Shown here: piece by piece, positions 10,854 through 21,985 of the stretch
Layout of the letters: every line of letters starts with the position of its first letter
Numbering within the stretch: position 1 is the stretch's first letter
Origin: Phallusia mammillata
Lineage: Eukaryota; Chordata; Ascidiacea; Phlebobranchia; Ascidiidae
Length of the DNA stretch: 64,000 bases
Direction of reading: 5' to 3'
Assembly: GCA_003260075.1 (NCBI GenBank)
Contig: QLIY01000667.1
Span: forward strand, 28,365 to 92,364
Program-made: the position numbers and the translations under genes
The notes under the pieces: model-generated
Seen by the model: only the letters and a program-made list of their open reading frames with translations
Database searches by the model: none
What the model was told of the DNA's origin: nothing

Positions 10854-13800
10854 TCACGCTGGAAGGTAGTAACTTCTCACCATGGTAACATGACTTGGAA
10901 CTAGGTTCCAAACTTTTTCAAAATGGCCGCCTTGATAAAGTTTGTAACCCACAGCGACACCAAGCGTGGTCAACACACCTAAAGTAACACAGCCCTGGAA
11001 AAGTATTTTCCTTGCAATTTTGTTCTCTCGCCACATTTCAGCCGTAATACTGGCGCCTTTGTTCTTGTGAGGGAACGTTTTATTTGGAATTTCCTCTCCC
11101 AGAAATTTGCACAAGGGTTCCCAGCCTTCAGATACTTTGTACACCAGCAGCTTGTCTTTAGGCGCTTTCTGATACAGGAAAACAAGTTACCTTCATCGAT
11201 AGACATTATCTGTATAGGAAAAATGACCCTTAAAACTAAAGTTCAGTCCTTTTTTGGCTTAGAAATATTATTTACCTGAGCGTAACAGTGCTATAGTACT
11301 CAAAAATGTTGAATATATAAAAGTCTGTCGTTGCAAAATATTTTTCTAGGTTGAGGGGTCTTGGGCTCACCACAACCTATCACGGCTTCGAAGAAAAAAT
11401 GCTATGAAACCCCTTTTGAAGTTACCAAACTCCTGGTTACCTGCTGAACATAGTAATTGTGTTCTCTGTATAGTTTCTTCATCAAAGTTTCACCAAAAAT
11501 CCTTTTTCTAAAAGTTGGAAATTGCTGAACATCACAACTCATCTTCACTAAAACCACAAAACAAATGGCTTGTTGCTGATGATAAAACTCATTTTTTCAT
11601 CTTTTTACCTAATACAGTGCTTTTAAAACTAATTCAACCGTTATTCAAAGGATTTCCGACATACAGTTATATGATTTGCTGACAATGTCGTAAAATCAAA
11701 CTGCGAAATCCCATACTGTATGCCACACGTTACAATTTTCTATTCATTGCCATAAAAACATTCTATATCGTACCATATTAAACGAGTTTTATGTGCAGAA
11801 AAGCAGTGTAAAATTCAAAATAATTGTTTACCTGAAGAAGATAAGCTTAAGTTTGGTTTAATACACGAATTCCAATATTGATTCTTTGCCTATCTATACG
11901 AATTTAAGAAGAAAGTTTCCTACTGGTTCGAAAAATATATTCTTTTCGTTTCCCCCCCCCCCATATAAAAGTCTGTCGTTGCAAAATATTTTTCTAGGTT
12001 GAGGGGTCTTAGGCTCACCACAACCTATCACGACTTCGAAGAAAAAATGCTGTAAAACCCCTTTTGAAGTTACCAAACTCCTGGTTACCTGCTGAACATA
12101 GTAATTGTGTTCTCTGTATAGTTTCTTCATCAAAGTTTCGCCAAAAATCCTTTTTCTAAAAGTCGGAAATTGTTGAACATCACAACTCATCTTTACTGCA
12201 AAAACATCAAAATAAATGACTTGTTGCTGGGGATAAAACTCATTTTTATAGCTTTTTACCTATTAGGCCTACAGTGTTTTCTTGTTGTAAACCTCGTTTA
12301 GGCATTCCATGATAAGTTACCTTACAAACGGTTAGATTAGATGACAAAATATGCTTAAACAAACAGCAAAGTCTCATCCCGTAATATTTTTAATTCATTT
12401 TCAAAAATACAAAGCCGTATCGTACCGTATTAAAATAGTTTTATGTTCAAAAACCCAAACCCAAAAGAATTGTTTAGGATAGGCCTACCTCTCAAAGACA
12501 AGCTAAAAGTGTGTTTTACTACACGAAATCGATTTCATGATTTTGCTTTTCCATTAAGATTTTAAAAGTTTTTCTCACTGGGTCAACTATTAGATGAAGC
12601 ATTTCGTTTTCTACTTACAGATGTGATAGTGGAACGATTGCATTCTCCATTCCAAAGGGGAAAACATATTCATTAACCAAACCAGCAAACTTCCATTGAG
12701 TTCATCTATTTGTTTTACAAAGCTTCTGTACCACTGGTCTTCATCACGTAGTGTTAGGATGATCTGCAAACATATTTATGCTACATGGCAATCTTAACTA
12801 TAACTAAATCACTTAAAGCAGTGGTTCTCAGCAGTGGTGCCCCCCCCCCCCACTGGTCTTCATCACGTAGTGTTAGGATGATCTGCAAACATATTTACAT
12901 GGTAATCTTAACTATAACTAAATCTCTTAAAGCAGTGGTTCTCAGCAGTCCCCCCCCCCTTTGATACTACTTGTGCGTTCTTTTTGCAAAGGGCTAGACT
13001 ACAAATAATTAGCTTTTGCAGCAATTCTAATATATTTTCCTATGAGTTTATCTATGCACGCGAATGTATGGATTTCGAGTTTTGCCTCACACAAAGATCT
13101 GTACAAAACCAGTAACAATTAAACATTTTCTGAAAAAAGTTGGGGGTACTTTTGCACCCCTGCCTTATGCTTGGCCCCCCCCCCCCATAAAAATTCGTGA
13201 GACAGTTCTACAGAACTGGTGCGAACCGGATGAATCCCACCTCTGGTTCTCAGTCTACGGATCGCGTACCACTGGACAAACGTCTTCTATTGCTGTGCAC
13301 CACCTAAACCAGTGGTTTCCTAACATTTTGTAGTCACGGTCACGAACCTCTTTTATAAATTGTGTATGTGTATAGGTCAGCGGCCTTCAACGTAATTTAC
13401 CGCAGGTCTTTGATACTACTTGTGCGTTCTTTTTGCAAAGGGCTAGACTACAAATAGCTTTTGCAGCAATTCTAATATCTTTTCCTATGAGTTTATCTAT
13501 GCACGCGACTGTATGGATTTCGAGTTTTGCCTCACACAAAGATCTGTACAAAACCAGTAGCAATTAAACATTTGCTGAAAAAAGTTGGGGGTACTTTTGC
13601 ACCCCTGCCTTATGCTTGGTCGCAAGCCCTTACCTTTGCATCTGGAAAAGCCTCGTGAAGTTGCTCCCAGAAAATATAGCAGGGCAAGTCAGTAACAGCG
13701 TCGACTCCTTCGTACATTCGACGGAAGTCTTCAGCCGTTCCACCAACTGTTATCATCTTAACCCACTCGTTATGAAGATAATATCCACTTTCAATCTCAT

Positions 13801-13885
13801 CATAGGTGTTGTAGCCAAGAATCCGAAATGCCTCACACATTGTTGTGGTTCCAGTCTTTGAATATCCAGCTAATATAACCTTCAT
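10854..13885 (-). CDS. Sulfotransfer_4-type protein with C-terminal membrane segment, gene A
   Basis: Exons on the minus strand: 13885-13634, 12763-12619, 12195-12089, 11168-10854 (TGA stop). All phases agree and give about 272 residues. The N-terminus VILAGYSKTGTTTMCEAF is the P-loop-like 5'-phosphosulfate-binding segment typical of Sulfotransfer_4 proteins. It is followed by YLHNEWVKMI, DLPCYIFWEQLHEAFPDAK and IILTLRDEDQWYRSF, where the family places its arginine-containing LTxRD strand. The last exon has LLVYKVSEGWEPLCKFLG and PFPHKNKG-like family motifs, then one hydrophobic helix (near VTLGVLTTLGVAVGYKLY) and a short tail, suggesting membrane anchoring. Substrate is unknown. Exon 3 has a second copy at 11547-11441, probably an unmerged allele. 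Confidence 0.87.
11314..12240 (-). other. Two copies of sulfotransferase A exon 3 region around C run 11952-11962
   Basis: 11314-11600 and 11963-12250 are the same region with substitutions. Each carries a full 107-base exon 3 (11547-11441 and 12195-12089). Similarity falls away beyond about 11600/12250, so a local allelic insertion difference or a real small duplication cannot be excluded. Both copies have intact acceptors and donors. Confidence 0.7.
12735..13618. other. Nested junction duplicates (C runs 12840-12851, 12950-12959, 13175-13186)
   Basis: The acceptor end of sulfotransferase A exon 2 recurs just after the first C run (to about 12891). 12960-13174 repeats 13409-13617. The piece 13187-13240 belongs to the hAT-like family seen at 47591-47771. 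This stretch is intron 1 of gene A laid down more than once. Confidence 0.78.
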
Positions 13886-14696
13886 CTTGCTGATGTTGTT
13901 TTTGTAACCTAGGTCCTATAGACAACTTTATCTAGCAATCTAAGTGACTTGTGTAGTTGTATTATGTTCTTTCTTGTGCTGCGAATATCAGTTAATATTT
14001 AACTACAATATGACTGCGGTATAAGCTAAAGTTGAAAACGCCGTTAGTGTACACAAATCATAATGATTTCACATGCCTTGGGGCACACTACGCAGCTTGG
14101 TGATTTTAAAACACATTGGAGTATGTTGCTATGGTGATGAATCCAGCAGTCAATCATCGTATGTTTTTGGACTTTGGCAATCACGACAATTTTCAATATA
14201 GAAGTTATTTCTGGTAAACGCTGCAATGTATGTGAGTTTTTTAGAAGGGCTGCTAGACAATTAAGGAGGTTTTGAAGTTGGACTAAGACTTAAAACGCAA
14301 TCAACTTTTTGCAACGAGATAAACATTTTTTTAAATATTGACACAGATGTGGTGGAATAGAATGGGACCATTTTATTCTTACTGAAACTATAAGAATCGA
14401 GCCAAACTTTCTTTCCTTGGTCATAATTTTCCCCCCCCCCCTAAGACTTAAAACGCAATCAACTTTTTGCAACGAGATAAACATTTTTGTAAATATTGAC
14501 ACAGATGTGGTGGAATAGAAAATAGGAACGTTTTATTCTTACTGAAACTATAAGAACCGAGCCAAACTTTCTTCCCTTGGTCATAATTTAAAAAAATGCT
14601 GTGAATTAGTCTTCACATTTTGATAACACCCGTGAAAAAAACAAACAACAATAATGTTTCAGTGTTTCATAAATACGTCACAGAACAGATTTACGT
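13886..14696. other. Spacer between sulfotransferase genes A and B
   Basis: It contains the presumed promoter of gene A, which is read leftward from 13885. A duplicate is present around C run 14431-14441 (14289-14430 repeated at 14442-14590). No other feature was recognised. Confidence 0.55.
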
Positions 14697-17518
14697 TTAC
14701 ATCCAAAAACTTCTTATGACATCATAATGGCGTGTCGCGGCGTTCCATAATGTATTGAAACTTCCGGCGCGATAAAGTTTATAAATCGCGACACTGCTAA
14801 CTGCAGCTAGTAACCCGGCTGTTACCATTCCCTGCACAATAATCTTTTGAACAATTTTATTTTCCCGTTTTGCTTCTTCGAATACACATGCGCCTTTGTT
14901 CTTGTGAGGGAACGGTTTATTTGGAATTTCCTCTCCCAGAAATTCACACAAGGGTTTCCAGCCTTGAGATACTTTGTACACCAGAAGCTTGTCTTTAGGC
15001 GCTTTCTGTTTTGTAAAAATATTGTCCATTGCAGCATTTTGATTTGGCAAATAAAAATTAGACCTTTGTTTGTTTGTTTTATTTTTATCCTCGGTGGACG
15101 GGTAACACCTAATGCTCGCAATGAGTCCGCCGTCAAGCTGCCTGTTTTTATTGCACGTCCGTTGATCATTTTTTATTTGACTTTTCCGACTGAGGCAGTT
15201 GGTGACTTCAATTTAGTTTAACCCAGTGATTCTCAAACTGTGTGCCGCGAAATATTTCCTATTTTAAAGTGCAAACATTCCGTGGTGTTTTTGAACTTTT
15301 TTTGAACCGTGCGAACCGGCCCCCCCCCCGCCAAGTGCAAGCATCAAGTCGGATGTTGTCAGTGCTTCTTTAATGCAACGCTTAATGATTTCACTCTGTT
15401 TTGACATTTCTTTTCCCAGTGTCGCGCCTTTGTTCTTGTGAGGGAACGGTTTATTTGGAGTTTTCTCTCCCAGAAATTCACACAAGGGTTCCCAGCCTTC
15501 AGATACTTTGCAGTGCCGGCCCCCCCCCCGTTCGCTGATCTCACAAAATTTCGTGAGACGGTTCTATAGAACCCGTGCGAACCGTCTGAATCTCATCACT
15601 GCTTACAGAACCCTTGAAATAGCAGGAGGCAATTTTTTGAATAGACATCTTTTTTTGACAGCTTTCTAAGTTTTGACCACTCCCACTGTTTTGTTTTGAT
15701 TTTACCATTGTTTGTAACGTTTATTATTGGGCATCACATAAAGCTTGGTTGAACAGTGTAGCTTTCACTATTTTATCCACAACCCCAAAAAGCCTGCATT
15801 TTTACATTTTGCAAGGCCTGCAATACAATATGTAATAAACGGAAATGTATATTTTTGAGTTGGTGTGATTTAGGCAAATAATTTATCAAAAATTTAATAA
15901 ACATTTTAGAGATTTCATATTTTCTAATTACCCCTTTTCAAAGGATAAATTAAATCAACGCAAGTTGGTAATATAGCTTGTGACTTACGCGAGTGATATC
16001 GGTGAGCTCGGCATCTCCAGGCCGATGGAGAGAAGATATTAATGAACCAACCCCAGTGATTTTCACTCGCTTGCTTTACCTGCTTCTCATAAGTCAGGTA
16101 CCAGGAATCTTCATCACGAGTTGTTAAAATTGATCTAAAGCCATGAAAGAATAAAGATGGTTGGTGCGGCCTTTATGTGGTTACAAAGTTCCTGGTTCTA
16201 ATATCGGCTGGAGAATTTTTGCCCGTTGCAGTTAACATGAACGACCGAACAAATGTGCAAAATAGGCTAAGGCAGGCCTGAATTCACATTCTTTCTTAAC
16301 TGTGTTTCATACATCTTCTTGTCGAATTGGACCTCGGTTAACATCGTTTTCTTAAACAAGACAATCAACATGTCACGGACCCAGCAGTTTTACAATGACC
16401 AGTTTGCAAAGGCCTCAACAAGCTTAGTTCTTAATCATTAATTAGTTTCAAGCGTTCGATGCGAACTTGCAAGTTTAAAAATGAAATCACTATGCAACTT
16501 GTTTTAAAACTTTAGTGAAGGACAGACCACTCTTTAAACTTTGTCTGATATGTTTGTATTTACCTTTGCATCTGGAAAAGCCTCGTGAAGTTGCTCCCAG
16601 AAAATAAAGCAGGGCAAGTCACTAACACCGTCGACTCCTTCGTACATTCGACGGAAATCTTCAGTCCCCCCCCCCAATATTTCCTATTTTAAAGTGCAAA
16701 CATTCCGTGGTGTTTTTGAACTTCATTACGAAATACTGGTGCGCATGACAACGTTTCAAAGCTCATATTTTTGTTATTGGTAATAAAAAGCATCCTTACC
16801 CACCACAATAAAATTGAAAATTAACATTTTTTGAACAACTTCTGTTATGTTTGCCTACGAAGTGTGCCGCGGAAAGACAAATTAGTTCTTTAATGCACCG
16901 CATGCTTAAAAAGTTTGAAAACCACTGGTTTAACCCATCGGAAACCACTGGGTTGGAGCAACGCCGCTTAAGTTTCTTGCTCAGGGAAACAAAAGCTACC
17001 GAGATAAGATTAGAACCCATGACCTTGTGATCACAAGGCGGTGGCGCTAACCACTCGGCCAACTTGGCGGTAAGTGTTAATTTTATTTCAATTCTCCAAT
17101 GTCTTGACCCCTAAATGTAGCCTAAGTATTAGCAGGCTAGACTTGTCTTTTCTGTTATTTTGTTTTGTGAACGAATGTATACCAAACAACGATCACCTGT
17201 TGAACGTAGAAGTTGTGTTGCCTGAATTGTTTCTTCAGCAAAGTTTCACCGAACAGCGTCATTTTGTTGCTAGGGTAACGACTGACGTCAGACAGCAACT
17301 TTACTGAAAGTGTAAAAGATCGAGTCGAGTTGAGTTAAGTAAGACAACCTCAGTATTACAACGATAAACTTTTTTTTATCAATATTCATGTTTAGTTGCA
17401 AAAAATAAGAAAATATTTTTTGAAACAACCACAGAGTGAGCTATACTTATTTAATGATTTAAGATAAATAATTTCATATTGGAATCAGCGCTAAAGCGTC
17501 TTAGCTGATCAATGGTCG

Positions 17519-17596
<78 letters not shown>

Positions 17597-18829
17597 TGAT
17601 TCAAGTTTCGACGGGTTCACCACTGAGCCTGTGTAGCTCAGTTAGCAGAGTGCGAGTCCCGCAAAGACTCCTGTCGTGGGTCCGAATCCCACCGCATGCT
17701 AGATTTTTCTAGCCTGTGCTTTGCCATATGTGATTCTTTGGGAGACCAGCTGATTCGGTATATATGACACCTTCAATGGGCCTGGCGTACTATGATTTGT
17801 TTAATGATCATGAAGAGTCCATTTTACACAAAACAAATTCCCCTTTGATGACCAATTCACCACTTGGTTGAAAACCCAGTGTTAAACAACACCAGTACTT
17901 ACATGTGTGGTAAGTGTAGGGACGAAGCACCCATGAGCCAGGCGAAAAAATATCCACGAACCAAGACAGATAATTCCTGTTCAATTCAACAAACTGCTTC
18001 ACTAGACTTTGGTACCATTCGTCTTCATCACGAAGAGTTAAGATTATCTAAGTTGTGTTGAATAGTGATAAATTAAATGGGGGTCCCTGTCTGGGCTACA
18101 GCTAATAATGGTTCCCAATTCTTAAGTTGTAGGGTTTACGCCCAATTAATGACAGTTTTATTTGTGTAAATTTGGACAATGTATCTTTCCAAGTTAATGT
18201 AACCCCGACCCGCCCCTGGAGTTTGAACACTAGATCAGTGCATCTCAACTTGTTCAATTTAACAAATATCATGGACCAGTATATTGTTAAGTAAGGATAA
18301 AGAAAGCATCCACAACATGCATATTGGCTTGAAATATATATTCCTTCAATACAAAATTTCGAGAAGTGATATCAAACAACTGACAGCTAAAAATAAATAC
18401 CCAATAACTTTTGGATGCGCTTTTAAGTTTTTATATGCATCTATTTACAGTCCTGTGCAGGGACCACCCAAAAAACATCATGGTGGACCACCATTTGAGA
18501 ACCACTGCACTAGAGCAAATCACTTGAATCGTTATGAGGCGCAAAACAGTGGATGGCACCATTGCTTAAGCACTTACCTTTGCATCTGGAAAAGCCTCGT
18601 GAAGTTGCTCCCAGAAAATATAGCAGGGCAAGTCAGTAACAGCGTCGACTCCTTCGTACATTCGACGGAAGTCTTCAGCCGTTCCACCAACTGTTATCAT
18701 CTTAACCCACTCGTTATGAAGATAATATCCATTTTCAATTGCATCATAGGTGTTGTAGCCAAGAATCCGAAATGCCTCACACATTGTTTTGGTTCCAGTC
18801 TTTGAATATCCAGCTAATATCACCCTCAT
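14697..18829 (-). CDS. Sulfotransfer_4-type protein with C-terminal membrane segment, gene B
   Basis: Exons on the minus strand: 18829-18578, 18047-17903, 17303-17197, 15005-14697 (stop at 14697). Exons 1-3 have exactly the lengths of gene A's (252, 145 and 107 bases) and the same phases. Motifs: VILAGYSKTGTKTMCEAF, YLHNEWVKMITVGGTAEDF, IILTLRDEDEWYQSLVKQF, FGETLLKKQFRQHNFYVQQ, LLVYKVSQGWKPLCEFLGEE and a C-terminal hydrophobic helix (GLLAAVSSVAIYKLY). It is a tandem paralogue of gene A. Intron 3 is artificially long: an unrelated contig block of about 1.4 kb carrying pieces of a third paralogue has been placed inside it, splitting a MITE (see findings). The first residue pair differs from gene A (MRV versus MKV). 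Confidence 0.86.
15330..15519 (-). pseudogene. Partial last exon of a third sulfotransferase paralogue (C)
   Basis: The fragment lies between C runs 15320-15329 and 15520-15529. The minus-strand frame reads VSEGWEPLCEFLGEKTPNKP, HKNKGATLGKEMSKQ and IIKRCIKEALTTSD, clearly homologous to the last exon of genes A and B but distinct from both. It has no splice acceptor and no stop because both ends are cut by contig edges. It probably belongs with the pieces at 15989, 16564, 19842 and 20174. Confidence 0.75.
15989..16134 (-). pseudogene. Exon 2 of sulfotransferase paralogue C, with one extra base
   Basis: Minus-strand exon with acceptor at 16135-16136 and donor at 15987-15988. It encodes ILTTRDEDSWYLTYEKQ, then HWGWFINIFSPSAWRCRAHR, homologous to exon 2 of genes A and B. 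It is 146 bases long instead of 145, the extra base falling near the 5' end of the exon, so joining it to a normal exon 1 would shift the frame. Either an assembly or sequencing error or a real disabling change. Confidence 0.7.
16280..16665 (-). pseudogene. Second copy of the 3' end of paralogue C exon 1 and its intron
   Basis: 16280-16665 matches 19913-20275 with allelic differences. It contains the donor end of exon 1 (16564-16665, encoding DLPCFIFWEQLHEAFPDAK-like sequence) and is cut by C run 16666-16675. It is the same locus as 20174-20319 laid down twice. Confidence 0.75.
16936..17066 (-). mobile_element. tRNA-derived SINE with a Deu-like tail
   Basis: The minus strand reads a tRNA-like head (GTTGGCCGAGTGGTTAGCGC, palindromic CCTTGTGATCACAAGG, GGTTCTAATCT) followed by CCTGAGCAAGAAACTTAA. 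That resembles the conserved central domain of widespread metazoan SINEs, where a CCTTGAGCAAG core is common. It lies directly next to the MITE that ends at 16927. The minus-strand open frame starting MAEWLAPP is a by-product of this sequence, not a gene. Confidence 0.55.
17521..17596. other. Poly-C run of 76 bases
   Basis: Uninterrupted C run in intron 2 of sulfotransferase gene B with no clear flanking duplication. Probably a contig edge or gap of unknown size filled by artefactual homopolymer. Confidence 0.6.
17597..17795 (+). mobile_element. tRNA-derived SINE, family 1
   Basis: tRNA-like body with acceptor-stem partners GCCTGTG and CGCATGC, D-arm TAGCTCAGTTAGCAGAG, anticodon-like hairpin GAGTC-CCGCAAA-GACTC, and T-arm GTGGGTCCGAATCCCAC. 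It is followed by the family tail (GCTTTGCCATATG, GACCAGCTGATTCGGTAT, GGGCCTGGCGTACTATGA). The loop has C at the U33 position, so a functional tRNA is unlikely. Confidence 0.82.
18236..18507. mobile_element. hAT-like MITE in intron 1 of sulfotransferase B
   Basis: Ends CAGTGCATCTCAA and TTGAGAACCACTG, flanked by CACTAGAT (18228-18235) and CACTAGAG (18508-18515), a 7-of-8 target duplication. The interior has no coding capacity of its own. Confidence 0.75.
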
Positions 18830-19189
18830 CTTAAAGTTCTTTATTTAGTCGCTGCACCAGTAACAAAATATCTATTTCTTTGCAGACTAAGTTTGATCTG
18901 TAATATTACAGCACTGGTTCATTGCTGATTAATATTTAACCAATCGCAAACTCCCGTGAATTTGTGTAATATTTATTCTTGGTCTTGGGATCAATAAGTT
19001 TGAACGCCGGTTCGGTAGTAAATGTTTCCATATGTCTGGCACCTCCATAATCTGATGATAAATCACAAGCTGTTTTGAGATGAGTTGGTTAATAATAAAC
19101 CTACATCTCTGGATAGGCTAAGTAACCATAAGCTCAGCCCAGTATATACGCTTTTAATGCGAAAAGAATGATAAACAAAACGCCTAGGC

Positions 19190-19225
19190 CGGGGGTCGGC
19201 AACCCCTGGCACGCGAGGTGGTTTT

Positions 19226-19273
<48 letters not shown>

Positions 19274-19473
19274 ACACTGCTTGTTTATAGTTTTTATCAT
19301 GCCATTGTCTTAAAATGCAGCCTTACATGTACAAAACACTCTGCTTTCTCTTTATTGTTGATATATGCTGGCACGAACCACAATTATTTGGAAAAAGTTG
19401 GCACGCGAGGTCATTAACACACGGAAACAACAAGTAAATTGACACGCGTCGCCTAAAAGGTTGCCGACACCCG
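19190..19473. mobile_element. hAT-like MITE with perfect 8-bp target duplication, containing a 43-base C run
   Basis: Terminal inverted repeats CGGGGGTCGGCAACC and GGTTGCCGACACCCG are flanked on both sides by GCCTAGGC (19182-19189 and 19474-19481). An internal C run, 19227-19269, probably marks unresolved sequence. GCACGCGAGG repeats occur inside near both ends. Confidence 0.85.
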
Positions 19474-19841
19474 GCCTAGGCGAGGGATTTGGTAATAATG
19501 ATAGCACACAGACAAGATTTTCGTTTCAGCCGCATTAACTCGTCAAAAAATAAGATAATCGAATCTCGATTAAACGTGGTAAAGAAAATATACAACGTGA
19601 TTAAACGTACAAGTTTACAAAACATCGAGAGACAATGTTATTAAACATCTCCAAAAACAATTTGACAATCTTTTAGGCAATTATCTGGATTATGCCATTA
19701 ATCGGATTACTTTTTCAAAAACGTTTTCGAAAGCAATAACCAAGTTATTTGGAACGTGGTTTAACACCGTGTGTCAGATGTTGTTATGTACAAATTATTT
19801 GCTGCCGTTTAAATACAAAACTTTGCTTCTAACTTTGCAAA

Positions 19842-19911
19842 TTATCGAAGCCAATAACTTGTCACCATGGTAACATGACTTGAAACAAGGTCCCAAACAT
19901 TTCCGAAATGT
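19842..19911 (-). pseudogene. 3' end of the last exon of sulfotransferase paralogue C
   Basis: In one minus-strand frame it reads NVWDLVSSHVTMVTSYWLR followed by TAA (19842-19844), homologous to the C-terminus of gene A (KVWNLVPSHVTMVRSY). The fragment is cut off at the N at 19912, where a different contig starts. Confidence 0.72.
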
Positions 19912-20173
19912 NACATTCTTTCTTAATTGTGTTTCATACATCTTCTTGTCGAATTGCACCTCGGTTAACATCGTTTTCTTAAACAAGACAATCAACGTGT
20001 CACGGACCCAGCAGTTTTACAATGACCAGTTGTCAAAGGCCTCAACAATCCTAAGTTTCAAGCGTTCGATGCGAACTTGCGAGTTTAAAAATGAATTGCC
20101 TATGCAACTTGTTTTAAAACTTTAGTGAAGGACAGACCACTCTTTAAACTTTGTCTGATATGTTTGTATTTAC

Positions 20174-20319
20174 CTTTGCATCTGGAAAAGCCTTGTGAAG
20201 TTGCTCCCAGAAAATATAGCAGGGCAAGTCACTAACAGCGTCGACTCCTTCGTACATTCGACGGAAGTCTTCAGCCGTTCCACCAACTGTTATCATCTTA
20301 ACCCACTCGTTATGAAGAT
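20174..20319 (-). pseudogene. Exon 1 of sulfotransferase paralogue C, 5' part degenerate
   Basis: The minus-strand frame FYLHNEWVKMITVGGTAEDF, DAVSDLPCYIFWEQLHKAF matches exon 1 of genes A and B up to the donor at 20172-20173. Upstream of NTYDVMEK the frame meets a stop codon and the P-loop segment is not recognisable (only a KTG-like remnant in another frame). Either this copy is a pseudogene or its true 5' part is lost at a contig edge. Confidence 0.68.
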
Positions 20320-20484
20320 AAAACATCTTTTCCATCACATCGTATGTGTTGTTGTGGTAGAACTACTAACACTGAGCTTCAGCTTTGGCCCGGTTTTGAG
20401 AACTTCTGGTAGGTGGCGCAACAGAGCATAGGCGTTTATGGTGCTGACTCAGCAATTATTCTTACCATAAACCCAAACTGCTGT

Positions 20485-20940
20485 NACCCCTACACTTTGA
20501 CAAAAAATGCATTTTCAGGTTGCAACATTAATGCTAACAACACATCATGAGGGGGGGGGGCTACTTGCTGAAAAGCGGTAAAAACTGTGAATTTGATGGA
20601 ACAATTCGTAAAGTTGACTGTGCACTACACTACGGGCAAAGAGCGGCAATCTCCAACTTGGCTTGGGAAATTTTGAAAAATGGTTAATCATTTATTATAT
20701 ATTTCAGGCTTTCGCAATGAATTCCTTGGTGTTTAACTTTGAATTTGGGTTTTAATCCATTGCGTTGTCGGTTGTTTATCGTTTGTACTTATCACTTTGG
20801 GTGGTTTGCTTTCTTTCGTTATTTAGTAGGCCTATTCAAGAAGCATCAAACGGCAAAATATATATACAGAAAAAATAGACTTTGATAAAAATGCATTTTC
20901 AGGTTGCAACATTAATGCTAACAACACATCATGATACTGC
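20485..20940. other. Assembly junctions between sulfotransferase cluster and stefin gene
   Basis: N at 20485 and G run 20551-20560; 20502-20550 is repeated at 20886-20934. Polarity of the homopolymer runs switches from C to G across this place. The remaining sequence up to 21336 should contain the stefin promoter; no defined element was recognised. Confidence 0.7.
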
Positions 20941-21336
20941 GTTAAAGAACAGAAACAAGCTTTACTTTTTACAATTCTTTTAGCAAATTTGCGTTTTGAT
21001 TTCTAAATAAATTTGATTTCTATGGTTTCACGTGATCAGTGGTTCTGTTTACTAATTTCCACGTTTAACAAAATTAGCATGTTAGTGTTAAGTGCTTGGC
21101 TGTTGTTTTTGTAGTTTTGTTTTGTAGTTACGTACTGCATGGAGACAAGTAAAGTCAGATGGTTTATGTATACACTCACACTTAACAGGGTCTTGTGAAT
21201 TATAATGGTCTCGCTTAAACCTTTTACCCATTCCCAATATTTTTAATCATCTGTAAAAGCTAAAGTGCATCTCCACTTGTTGTTGTGTAGGATATATTTT
21301 TTACAAATTATTAAAGCGAGAAACTTTTGGTATATC

Positions 21337-21985
21337 ATGGCAATGACTGGTGGTGTTGGAAGTTCAAATCCCGCAGATAAGGAAATTCAACTTATTTGCG
21401 ACAAGGTATGTCTGTCTTGACAATTTCTGGAAATTGTTGCACCTTTCTTTTTGCACTTTAGATTGCTTTGGTGATAAAATTGTCTCATGCTTTTTTAGGT
21501 AAAAGCTGATGTTGAAAAAGAACTCAGTCAAACATTCAGCACTTTTCTTGCAAGTCAATATAGAAGTCAGCTTGTTGCAGGAGTCAACTATTTTATAAAG
21601 GTGTGTAAAATAAAATTTGCCATATTTTGGATAGCTACAATGTAAATAATCACAAATTCTGTTTTATTGCATAATGAATACCAAACTGCTGTCAGTGTCA
21701 ATCATGAGTTAAATGCCCCTTTCCAGTTAATTGCAGTTTCATCACTAAACAATGGCAAATTAGAGCTACTTTGCATTGTAACTGCTGTTATTTGGATGCA
21801 ACTAATTTATGACAATTGCTTGTAAGTGACTAAGTTCTCACTAACTTTTAATTTAGGTGAATGTTGGTGAAGAAAATTGGATTCATATTAAAGTTTACCA
21901 GCCATTACCACATGAAAAGGCGAACCCCAAGCTAACTGGTGTACAGCAAAACAAATCTGAACAGGACTCCATTGACTATTTCTAG
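21337..21985 (+). CDS. CSTB: Stefin / cystatin B-like cysteine protease inhibitor
   Basis: Exons 21337-21405, 21499-21600 and 21857-21985 (TAG) give 99 residues, the usual stefin length. There is no signal peptide, in line with an intracellular inhibitor of papain-like cathepsins. Key features: an N-terminal glycine in MAMTGGVG, the first hairpin QLVAG at residues 47-51 (family QxVxG), NYFIKVNVG, and the second hairpin QPLPHE with Leu-Pro at 74-75. The C-terminus ends in DSIDYF, close to the aromatic end of vertebrate stefins. Both introns are in phase 0. The start was chosen as the first ATG in frame; the next in-frame ATG (residue 3) would also keep the motif glycines. Confidence 0.95.

Larger units (their letters stand above)
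15224..16927. mobile_element. hAT-like MITE split by a misplaced contig block
   Basis: The left end CAGTGATTCTCAAACT starts at 15224 after the target site GTTTAACC (15216-15223). The right end AGTTTGAAAACCACTG stops at 16927 before a perfect GTTTAACC (16928-16935). The piece 15250-15300 recurs at 16676-16727 after C run 16666-16675. The real element is therefore a few hundred bases long, and about 1.4 kb in the middle is foreign sequence. Confidence 0.82.

Noticed and set aside
16796-17062. Minus-strand open frame beginning MAEWLAPP, looking like a conserved protein
   Set aside because: It is the translation of a tRNA-like SINE head; such peptides are recurrent artefacts.
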